In this document: positions 60,501 through 64,000 of the stretch, piece by piece | Layout: the number at the start of each line of letters is the position of its first letter | Position numbering within the stretch: position 1 is the stretch's first letter | DNA from: Xenopus tropicalis | Lineage: Eukaryota > Chordata > Amphibia > Anura > Pipidae | Assembly (NCBI RefSeq): GCF_000004195.4 | Contig: NC_030677.2 | Coordinates: 100,220,829-100,284,828, forward strand | Direction of reading: 5' to 3' | DNA: 64,000 nucleotides | Translations under genes and position numbers: made by a program | Notes under the pieces: model-generated | The model's database searches: none | What the model was told of the DNA's origin: nothing | What the model saw: the letters and a program-made list of their open reading frames with translations, nothing else

Positions 60501-60989
60501 GGGTGAACAATGCAGGGATTAAAAGGTGTGAACAGTACAGGAGATTACCGTACATATTTAAACAATACAGGGGGATTACAGCCTGAATATGAGGTGTGAA
60601 CCATGCAGGGGGCCATTTAATCTCAGTACTGATACCATTTAAATATTCCACAAAGGTAAACCATCAAAGCAGCCAGACAGATGGGGGGCCACACAGAGGG
60701 GGGTCATGGGCCGCATGCGGCCCGCGGGAGGCCAGTTGGACAGCCCTGATCTAGATGAATGAAATCATTCACAGGTAAATCATTTTTTGTGTAACTGTAA
60801 TAAACACTCCTCACATATACTCACATGGGGATTACTGAAATCTTGAGGTGGTGTGCTGATATCCCATAAGGTTGGCACCCTATCCAGACCCTCTATTGTC
60901 AGGAAATCCTGGGTATTAATATCAGATAAAGAATCTGGAGAAGATGAAAGGATGGACTGGTTGGAGAAATCATTTGTCAGGGATGGTTC
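32984..60989 (-). CDS. sbno2: Strawberry notch homologue 2 (sbno2), 28 exons, 5' end outside window
   Basis: SBNO2 is a nuclear DExD/H-helicase-like transcriptional co-regulator. In mammals it is linked to IL-10/STAT3 anti-inflammatory signalling. Exons join in phase to about 1,233 codons, against 1,366 in human, so roughly the first 100-130 residues are missing. In order: an acidic N-terminal part ([25 protein letters not shown]), Walker [16 protein letters not shown] box in [14 protein letters not shown] motif YASATG, the SBNO-specific block [20 protein letters not shown], the C-terminal helicase lobe with MTGRKGRVV and the motif VI phrase [11 protein letters not shown], and a C-terminal alpha/beta region ending VLDLTYSPP and [10 protein letters not shown]. 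The tail, and [14 protein letters not shown] in exon 26, fit SBNO2 rather than SBNO1. Splice sites are GT-AG. It lies tail to tail with gpx4, as in mammals. Confidence 0.95.
33582..33772 (-). CDS. sbno2: sbno2 window exon 27
   Basis: Encodes [34 protein letters not shown] and [19 protein letters not shown]. Phase 2 in and phase 1 out. Confidence 0.95.
33868..35256 (-). mobile_element. Tc1-like transposon, 1.4 kb, in sbno2 intron
   Basis: TA flanks at 33866-33867 and 35257-35258. The ends are CAGTCATGTGAAAAAATTAG and its inverse. Minus-strand transposase pieces at 34569-34853 (an N-terminal HTH-like domain, [26 protein letters not shown]) and plus-strand complements of the catalytic part at 34200-34520 are broken by frameshifts. 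It is a different family from 12230-13827. Same orientation as sbno2. Confidence 0.92.
34569..34853 (-). pseudogene. Tc1 transposase N-terminal remnant
   Basis: A 94-codon open frame with the DNA-binding region. The downstream catalytic half is in other frames with stops, so no functional enzyme is made. Confidence 0.75.
35710..35786 (-). CDS. sbno2: sbno2 window exon 26
   Basis: Encodes [20 protein letters not shown] and CSHTM plus two bases of Trp. The acceptor is TTTTTTAG and the donor GTAAGG. Confidence 0.93.
36858..37847 (+). pseudogene. CR1 ORF1 with esterase domain, two compensating frameshifts
   Basis: The N-terminus has a CASC...CERC zinc-like motif and a leucine-rich coiled segment. 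An SGNH-esterase-like part follows: VVGDSI, HIGTND and DGLHLND, which supply the catalytic Ser, the GTND block and the Asp/His block. The frame is lost at an 11-G run (37539-37549), reaching a stop at 37569-37571. A second change near 37613 restores it, so the protein end 37629-37847 is in the original frame. ORF1 of CR1 is thought to bind RNA and membranes. Confidence 0.85.
37850..40795 (+). CDS. CR1 ORF2: endonuclease-reverse transcriptase, intact frame
   Basis: An uninterrupted frame of 981 codons. The first codon here is GTG, and the first ATG of the conserved part is at 38012 ([12 protein letters not shown]). An AP-type endonuclease comes first ([30 protein letters not shown]). The reverse transcriptase follows, with [62 protein letters not shown] and the catalytic FADDTKL. 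It ends KLWNSLPES...[16 protein letters not shown]. No stop or frameshift is seen. Confidence 0.95.
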   Translation: MGGEGAAGNSVVDRIDEVVGIVRENGRGDLLRDTDNGREAHKLFTTHAGTSIKCMFTNARSLTGKMGELEVLALERKYDVIGVAETWLNESHDWAVNIGGYALFRRDRGNRKGGGVCLFIKQELKANIKEEVMGLTEGAESLWVELLTDSKESTKLIVGVCYRPPNVSEEMEAQLLLQIEKAASLGQVIIMGDFNYPDIDWGNSTARTVNGNKFINLLHDNFMSQVVEEPTRNHAILDLVISNDPERIANVQVVEPLGNSDHNVISFDVWCRKQIYTGATKTLNFRKANFSSLRAALQGIDWGIMFSDKNTEQKWLSFKMILHHYCSQFIPLIRKSRSVKNHPMWLNSEVKKLIGRKRKAFKKYKSEGTVAAFSEYKHCNKCCKTAIWKAKIENEEHIAAEAKTNPKKFFKYINSKKMQVEGVAPLSYSNNMVTADTEKADVLNQFFSSVYTVEEPVGQVPPNSCTVASAPTTQWLAQDMVLKGLHTINVNKAPGPDGIHPRVLRELGAELQWPLFLIFSDSLSSGMVPRDWKKANVIPIFKKGVRSQPGNYRPVSLTSVVGKLFEGLLRDHIQNYVVENGIMSSNQHGFMKDRSCQTNLIAFYDEVSKKLDSGDAVDIIYLDFAKAFDTVPHKRLLSKLRSIGLSEVVCTWIENWLQDRVQRVVVNGTFSTWNKVLSGVPQGSVLGPLLFNLFINDLGEGIMSNVSVFADDTKLCRPVNSIQDVTSLQQDLNQLAIWAAKWQMRFNVDKCKVMHLGCKNMQAPYTLNGTALGKSIMEKDLGVLVDNKLGCSKQCQAAAARANKVLSCIKRGIDSREEGVILPLNRALVRPHLEYAVQFWSPVLKRDIIELERVQKRATKLVKGMESLSYEERLAKLGLFTLEKRRLRGDMITMYKYIKGSYNNLSNVLFTSRSFQRTRGYPLRLEEGRFHLNIRKGFFTVRAVKLWNSLPESVVLADTLYNFKKGLDGFLASEGIQGYGR
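41056..41187 (-). CDS. sbno2: sbno2 window exon 25
   Basis: Encodes [20 protein letters not shown] and [24 protein letters not shown], aligning with the SBNO2 RGN...LAEQN...[11 protein letters not shown] region. The donor is GTGTGT. Confidence 0.94.
41475..41567 (-). CDS. sbno2: sbno2 window exon 24
   Basis: Encodes [20 protein letters not shown] and [11 protein letters not shown]. The donor AGG|GTATGT at 41474 is preferred although the frame stays open to 41313. With it, the join LSYR-ARGT keeps the same length as the mammalian protein. Confidence 0.9.
41740..44200 (+). mobile_element. 5'-truncated CR1 LINE, split by a hAT MITE
   Basis: Reverse-transcriptase pieces occur at 42091-42540 ([48 protein letters not shown]) and 43218-44076 ([12 protein letters not shown], then ILDDTKL where FADD is expected, and [12 protein letters not shown] and [11 protein letters not shown] phrases). 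Stops and frameshifts are frequent. A hAT MITE sits between the two halves. Same subfamily as the tail in gpx4 intron 3. Confidence 0.92.
42637..43210. mobile_element. hAT MITE with internal tandem repeats
   Basis: Duplication TTTTAACG at 42629-42636 and 43211-43218. The ends are CAGGGGTCGGGAACC and GGTTCCCTACCCCTG. About three copies of a 120-130-bp unit lie inside (about 42740-43115). Each is centred on a palindrome, GATAGAAGACGTGTTCTAAG and its complement. Confidence 0.95.
44262..44356 (-). CDS. sbno2: sbno2 window exon 23
   Basis: Completes Asp and encodes [20 protein letters not shown] and [11 protein letters not shown]. The donor is GTGGGT. Confidence 0.93.
44455..44598 (-). CDS. sbno2: sbno2 window exon 22
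   Basis: Encodes [40 protein letters not shown] and KYDMGIL. Donor GTAAGA. Confidence 0.95.
44815..44883 (-). CDS. sbno2: sbno2 window exon 21
   Basis: Encodes [19 protein letters not shown] and IDK with split codons at both ends. Acceptor CCCTTTAG, donor GTAAGT. Confidence 0.92.
44938..45361. mobile_element. T2-type palindromic MITE, copy 2
   Basis: TTAA-bounded, same termini and inner palindrome as 28060-28484, and in the same orientation. By eye it differs at only a few percent of positions. It lies in an sbno2 intron. Confidence 0.9.
45490..45518 (+). repeat. Poly(A) tract, 29 bp
   Basis: A pure A run in an sbno2 intron. No retroposon body was recognised. Confidence 0.9.
45724..45832 (-). 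CDS. sbno2: sbno2 window exon 20
   Basis: Encodes [20 protein letters not shown] and [16 protein letters not shown] plus one base. Acceptor CCCCCACAG, donor GTGAGA. Confidence 0.94.
46174..46245 (-). CDS. sbno2: sbno2 window exon 19
   Basis: Encodes [20 protein letters not shown] and FENK, one of the most conserved SBNO stretches. Phase 0 at both ends. Confidence 0.96.
46421..46533 (-). CDS. sbno2: sbno2 window exon 18
   Basis: Completes Gly and encodes [37 protein letters not shown]. With exon 17 it forms the helicase motif VI phrase [11 protein letters not shown]. Confidence 0.97.
46749..46884 (-). CDS. sbno2: sbno2 window exon 17
   Basis: Encodes [20 protein letters not shown], the basic patch PNKRRRVHM and [14 protein letters not shown]-terminal helicase lobe. 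Confidence 0.97.
46973..47007. repeat. (TA)n microsatellite
   Basis: The TA run directly abuts the left end of the 47008-48031 element. A second short TA run follows its right end at 48032-48050, so the element sits inside a TA array. Confidence 0.9.
47008..48031. mobile_element. Fold-back DNA element with CTCGAGTATAAGCCGA ends
   Basis: The left end ACCGTATATACTCGAGTATA and right end TATACTCGAGTATATACGGT are inverted copies. The interior has a second large inverted repeat (about 47585-47745 against 47795-47950, GGTTCCTGCTCCAGCCCG). Insertion within TA repeats suggests a TA target, so Tc1/mariner affinity is inferred. ORFs on it are palindrome artefacts. Confidence 0.8.
48861..49190. mobile_element. 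MITE with CTAAAGGTCCCCATACA ends
   Basis: CTAAAGGTCCCCATACACGG at the left and TGTATGGGGACCTTTAG at the right, with inner arms reading GATATCGGGAGAA. No clear duplication. Related degraded copies lie at 5230-5450 and possibly 62298-62577. Confidence 0.8.
49326..49457 (-). CDS. sbno2: sbno2 window exon 16
   Basis: Encodes [40 protein letters not shown] and NGEK. Phase 0 at both ends. Confidence 0.96.
49542..49666 (-). CDS. sbno2: sbno2 window exon 15
   Basis: Encodes [20 protein letters not shown] and [29 protein letters not shown] is an SBNO hallmark. Confidence 0.96.
50349..50537 (-). CDS. sbno2: sbno2 window exon 14
   Basis: Encodes a basic then acidic/serine linker: [40 protein letters not shown] and [10 protein letters not shown]. 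It matches the SBNO2-type [10 protein letters not shown] segment and probably carries the nuclear localisation signal together with exon 13. Confidence 0.94.
50664..50743 (-). CDS. sbno2: sbno2 window exon 13
   Basis: Encodes [27 protein letters not shown] lysine/arginine-rich putative nuclear localisation signal. Confidence 0.94.
51033..51130 (-). CDS. sbno2: sbno2 window exon 12
   Basis: Encodes [20 protein letters not shown] and [12 protein letters not shown]. This is the start of the second helicase lobe. Confidence 0.96.
51433..51609 (-). CDS. sbno2: sbno2 window exon 11
   Basis: Encodes [40 protein letters not shown] and [19 protein letters not shown]. Confidence 0.97.
52436..52853. 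mobile_element. Palindromic MITE in sbno2 intron
   Basis: The left end GGGTGGTTCACCTTTAAATT and the right end reading inversely GTTGTTCACCCTAAAATTAA share arms. The interior includes AACTGGAGAGCTGATGAACA. A diverged copy at 61540-62955 is split by a hAT element. Confidence 0.65.
53087..53240 (-). CDS. sbno2: sbno2 window exon 10
   Basis: Encodes [40 protein letters not shown] and [11 protein letters not shown]. Confidence 0.97.
53403..53508 (-). CDS. sbno2: sbno2 window exon 9
   Basis: Encodes [20 protein letters not shown] and [14 protein letters not shown]. With exon 8 it completes YASATGASEP. Confidence 0.97.
53642..53759 (-). CDS. sbno2: sbno2 window exon 8 (DECH box)
   Basis: Encodes [20 protein letters not shown] and [23 protein letters not shown] is helicase motif II and SAT is motif III. 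Confidence 0.97.
54211..54354 (-). CDS. sbno2: sbno2 window exon 7
   Basis: Encodes [40 protein letters not shown] and CGEKFDGV. Phase 0 at both ends. Confidence 0.97.
54430..54517. repeat. (TA)n microsatellite in sbno2 intron
   Basis: About 88 bp of TA with two AAATA interruptions. Confidence 0.95.
55526..55616 (-). CDS. sbno2: sbno2 window exon 6
   Basis: Completes Trp and encodes [20 protein letters not shown] and [10 protein letters not shown]. Helicase motif Ia region. Confidence 0.96.
55738..55871 (-). CDS. sbno2: sbno2 window exon 5 (Walker A)
   Basis: Encodes [40 protein letters not shown] and [15 protein letters not shown] is the nucleotide-binding P-loop. Confidence 0.97.
55953..56113 (-). 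CDS. sbno2: sbno2 window exon 4
   Basis: Completes Ser and encodes [40 protein letters not shown] and [13 protein letters not shown]. Confidence 0.96.
56546..56760. repeat. Fragment of the CAGGTATGGG MITE family
   Basis: ATGGGATCTGTTATCTGGAA, GATTCCATTTTAGTCAAATA and CTTGATCCCAACTAAGATA match the complete copy at 63520-63830. Confidence 0.65.
56980..57064 (-). CDS. sbno2: sbno2 window exon 3
   Basis: Encodes [20 protein letters not shown] and YADYVPSK plus one base. The acidic run and GHTETYADY match SBNO proteins. Confidence 0.95.
57164..57250 (-). CDS. sbno2: sbno2 window exon 2
   Basis: Encodes [20 protein letters not shown] and INTPSTQER. Poorly conserved, but in phase with both neighbours and with good splice sites. 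Confidence 0.85.
57831..58329. mobile_element. TTAA-target MITE, second copy
   Basis: Starts at TTAA with ACCGTCATGATTTTTATGGT, ends near GACAGACAGTATG, and matches 20726-21262 in inverse orientation through the interior (TAGCAAATAATTCACTCTAC). Confidence 0.7.
58443..58757. mobile_element. Diverged T2-type MITE
   Basis: Shares TTGTAATCACTTACTTGA and AACTTTCCTTCTCCTTTA with the copy at 15264-15593. The left TTAA end is missing. Confidence 0.6.
59545..59850 (+). repeat. Second copy of the CTGAAGA-motif repeat
   Basis: Shares several phrases with 16160-16523. The hairpin segment after GAACTGAAGAGGC has decayed. Its right end is the hAT target at 59847-59854. Confidence 0.55.
59855..60748. mobile_element. 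hAT MITE, 0.9 kb, with internal minisatellite
   Basis: Duplication ATCTAGAT at 59847-59854 and 60749-60756. The ends are CAGCGCTGTCCAAC and GTTGGACAGCCCTG. The interior (about 60250-60450) repeats TGCCATACTCTCTCTGCCC and GCTGCCTGTGTG in both orientations. ORFs there are repeat-driven. Confidence 0.93.
60825..60989 (-). CDS. sbno2: sbno2 window exon 1 (first recognised)
   Basis: Encodes [40 protein letters not shown] and [15 protein letters not shown]. Aligns with the N-terminal DFSN...SSSVDSLSDI...TIWD stretch of SBNO2. Earlier exons must lie further right. Confidence 0.92.
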
Positions 60990-61040
60990 CTAAGAAAAAA
61001 AAAAAGAATTAAGTTCAGACTGAGCGGTTTAAAATGAAAC

Positions 61041-61384
61041 TTAAAGGGCACTTATCACCCCTATATTGTTTCCCCCACTAGAGGTGCGGGCTAATAGAGC
61101 CCACACTCCGGTTGGGGGAAACAATAGTTGTTTAAAAAAACAAAAAAAAAAACCCCAAAAAGAACTGTGCACGTGCGCCTGATGTAGGAGTGGTGAATGC
61201 AAATCACCCTCCTATATCACACACATGCGCATAAGGAGCAAGTTGCAGCACTAGCTCATTATGTGCATGAGATTGCCCCAACATGGCTGCCTGCACCGGG
61301 GGCTCGCTGGTGGGGGGGGGGGGGGTGGGGTGATTTATAAAAAAAAACTATTGTTTCCCCCAACCAGAGTGTGGTGCCCTTTAG
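61041..61384. mobile_element. TTAAAGGGCACTT-ended MITE
   Basis: Left TTAAAGGGCACTTATCACC, right GTGCCCTTTAG, with an inner inverted pair CAACCGGAGTGTGGGCTC-like and GAAACAATAGTT. The right TTAA is changed to TTAG. Confidence 0.6.
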
Positions 61385-61941
61385 CATCAATACATATCCA
61401 GAGAAACTTCCAAATATTAGCATGCTTGAGGTGATACCAATCAATCACAAATACAGAGGAAAGTGCATGACACTTTTTTTTTTTTTGTTTCTATTGATGT
61501 ACCTGCAAATACATTTTTGCAAAAATAAATAAATAAATAAAAAGGCTGCACAGTGGGTATAAAACATGACAATTTGAATTTAAAACTAACTATTTAAAAT
61601 AGTTATGGAGTATTCTCAAAAACTTTTGAGTTGGTCTTCGTTATTTATTTTTATAGTTTTAGTATATGTGCTGCCTTCTTCCGACTTTTTCCAATTTTCA
61701 AATAGGGGATCACAGACTCAAGCAGGCAAAAAAAACTATTGCTTGATGAGGCTACAATTTTATTATGGTTATTCTTGTGATCACATTTTTTATCAAGGTC
61801 CTCTTCTATAAATATATCTGTAATTTGAACCCTAGCAACCAGACAACTGCTGTAATTCCAAACTGGAAAGTTGCTGAACAAAACAATAATTAGATCTACA
61901 AATAACATAAAATGAAGAACAACTGTAAATTGTCTAATAAT

Positions 61942-62905
61942 CAGGGCTGTGGAGTCGGTAGATAAATTCTCCAACTCCGACTCCTCAGTTTCTGATACTT
62001 CCGACTCCGACTCCTCTGTTTTTAATATGCTAATGTATTTTATACATTCATTGAAGGAAAGGAAGGAGACATACATGTCATTTAACCACAGAACTACTGG
62101 CTAGGAAGCCAACACTCTACTGTATTGCCCAATTAAAGCAAAAGACAAACACAATGAAAACAACAAGGTTTTAAGTTAAAACTACCAAAGAATGTGGTTT
62201 GTTTTGAACTGGTAATGTTGCTGTTCCTGATTTTTATTCCAGCTATTACTATCCAGCCACTTGTTTAAAAAAAAATTAATTAGTTATCAGTGAGAGTTAA
62301 GCTGTATGGCATGTCCACCGATATCGCAGGAAGCTGCTGATATCGGACACCTCGCCGATCGGACCGGTTAAAAGATTTTGATCGGGCGCCATAGAAGGCG
62401 CCTGACCAAAATCTGCCGTCAGGGCTGAATCGGCAGAAGGAGGTAGAAATCCTATTGTTTCTACCTCCTTATCTGCTGTTTCAGCCCTGAACGGTGTGTG
62501 GCAGATCTGGCGATGTTTCGTGGGACCGATGGTCGCACGAAAGATCGTCAGATCGCAGCGTGTGTGGCCACCTTTAGGCTAGGTTCACAGTGGGCAGAGG
62601 AACACGACGCAGTGGAGCTGCCGCACCTTAACTGTTCGTTACGTCCCATTTAGTGAAGCATACAGTCAATAAAAAGCATGCTTCATGGTCACTCAACGTG
62701 TTCGTTTATGCACTGCGTGCATTGGGCTTTATTCTTATAGCAGAGAAGTAATTAATTGTGACTGTTTGTGAATTGGGACATTTAAACTTGCTTTATTTTT
62801 TTTTTATTCCCATTTAAATTTAGTAGGAGTTGGAGTCAGAGTCGGAGTCAGCAAAAAATGAACCAACTCCAAGTACCCAAAATTGCCTCCGACTCCACAG
62901 CCCTG
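61942..62905. mobile_element. hAT MITE, about 1 kb, CAGGGCTGTGGAGTCGG ends
   Basis: Duplication CTAATAAT at 61934-61941 and 62906-62913. The ends are CAGGGCTGTGGAGTCGG and CCGACTCCACAGCCCTG. Subterminal GACTCCGACTCC repeats are present. A further MITE-like palindrome lies inside at about 62298-62577. Confidence 0.95.
62298..62577. repeat. MITE-like palindrome nested in the hAT element
   Basis: Contains inverted pairs AGGAGGTAGAAA and TTTCTACCTCCT, and GGGCGCC with GGCGCC. Resembles the CCCCATACA MITE type. Termini unclear. Confidence 0.5.
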
Positions 62906-63519
62906 CTAATAATATCATTCTTTACAGGATACTAGAAGTTAACTCAACAACCCCCTTAATGACTTAAAATTCTACAGTGATGGAAGCTATGAGTTCTGAC
63001 CACCGTGTTCTAAATATTGTTGGAATCTCACCCATAAAGCACTGAAAGAAAGAAAGCAAGCATGTATAAGTTACTAAAACATAAAAAAAAAATTATTCCA
63101 CTTTACCTAACATTGCCATTGTTTTGAGACACAAAAAGCAACAGTTTTTTTTAATTAAAACATTCCTCTAATAACCTGGAGACTGAAATTATACTTTTGG
63201 TATGAAAAAAAACCCAAAATATGCTTTTGACTATGTATAGTTATCAAGAACTTTTTATTCAACGCTCCACAATGAGAATATATTAATAACTCCCTTGTCA
63301 AATGTGTAAGGAGGACTGTGGGTTGCAGGGGCCGTTTGGACCCTGGCCCGTAGGGCTTTTGTTATGTTACCGGTTTCACTATTTCCACTGTAACAACAAA
63401 TGCGCGTAGTTTGCCCACACACAAAGACTGAAACACATTATAAAAGATAGAGGTAAAGGGGAAAATAAATTATTACATTATTACAAAATTAGTACAAGAA
63501 TATGTTAATTCCAGCAATA

Positions 63520-63830
63520 CAGGTATGGGATCCCTTATCCAGAACACCATTATCCAGAAAGATCATCTTCCATAGACTCCATTTTAATCAAATAGTTTAG
63601 AATTTTAAAACCGATTTCCTTTTTCTCTGTAGAAATAAAACAGTACCTTATAATTGATCCCAACTAAGATAAAAATAATCCTTATTGGATCCAAAACAAT
63701 CCTATTGGGTTTAATTAATATTTTATTTAATTTTTAATAGACTTAAGGTATGGAGATCCAAATTAAGGAAAGACCCCTTATCTGGAATACTCTTGGTCCC
63801 GAGCATTCTGGATAACGGGTCCTATACCTG
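63520..63830. mobile_element. TA-flanked MITE, CAGGTATGGG ends
   Basis: TA at 63518-63519 and 63831-63832. The ends are CAGGTATGGGATCCCTTATC and the inverse ending ATACCTG. TA plus CAG...CTG suggests Tc1/mariner mobilisation. Confidence 0.75.
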
Positions 63831-64000
63831 TATTTGTATATACAGGTACATTTCAGTTTTAGAGGAATAGATTTTATGTAATAATGGATGTCACAAAAGC
63901 AAACCATACCTTTGAAATTTTATTTTCAACATATCTGATGATGGTCTGTGACAGAAATGTTGAAAATGAAATCTTTTTGTCAATTATCTTTTGATCCTGT

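Larger units (their letters stand above)
61540..62955. mobile_element. Diverged palindromic MITE split by a hAT insertion
   Basis: TTGGTCTTCGTTATTTATTT, CCAAACTGGAAAGTTGCTGA and, after the hAT, ACTAGAAGTTAACTC resemble 52436-52853. Removing 61942-62905 joins the two parts. Confidence 0.6.

Noticed and set aside
60109..60586. Overlapping ORFs of 68-97 codons on both strands
   Set aside because: They mirror a minisatellite within a hAT MITE.
32984..60989. Assignment to SBNO1
   Set aside because: The C-terminal VLDLTYSPP and DRQSVI phrases, the linker DSDFNSSPE and the gpx4 neighbour all fit SBNO2.

Overview
The window is vertebrate genomic DNA, almost certainly from a pipid frog of the Xenopus type. 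Genes are split by GT-AG introns. The repeats are typical of Xenopus: T2-type MITEs with TTAAAGG ends, Tc1 elements, CR1 LINEs and many hAT MITEs with 8-bp target duplications. I could not run a search, so the species is not fixed.

Two protein genes lie tail to tail. gpx4 (+ strand, coding 3313-10620, 7 exons) encodes the phospholipid-hydroperoxide selenoprotein glutathione peroxidase. It has an in-frame UGA selenocysteine codon at 7106-7108, a SECIS element in the 3' UTR and a poly(A) signal at 10798. sbno2 (- strand, 28 recognised exons between 60989 and 32984, about 1,233 codons) encodes the Strawberry-notch homologue 2 helicase-like nuclear co-regulator. Its N-terminal exons lie beyond the right edge. 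The same convergent GPX4-SBNO2 pair is known in mammals, which supports orthology. The two genes share a neighbourhood, not a pathway.

Layout: 0-3.2 kb holds repeat-derived sequence with a Tc1 fragment and degenerate 100-bp repeats. 3.2-10.8 kb is gpx4, with MITEs and a CR1 tail in its introns. 10.8-30.9 kb is intergenic and built largely of nested transposons: a nearly intact Tc1 inside a T2-MITE, an old Tc1 broken by two MITEs, a minisatellite, a 1.2-kb fold-back element with almost identical 0.4-kb arms, and an L1/Tx1-like LINE split by two MITEs. 30.9-64 kb is sbno2. Its introns hold a Tc1 (33.9-35.3 kb), a nearly full-length CR1 LINE with an open 981-codon ORF2 (36.7-41.0 kb), a second CR1 split by a hAT MITE (41.7-44.2 kb), a CTCGAGTATAAGCCGA-ended fold-back element (47.0-48.0 kb) and two large hAT MITEs (59.9-62.9 kb).

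Exon limits were set by hand from the reading frame, splice consensus, intron phase and recalled family sequence. All 35 exons join in phase. I saw no tRNA, rRNA, CRISPR or bacterial features. The most unusual structure is the 23.6-24.8 kb inverted-repeat element.
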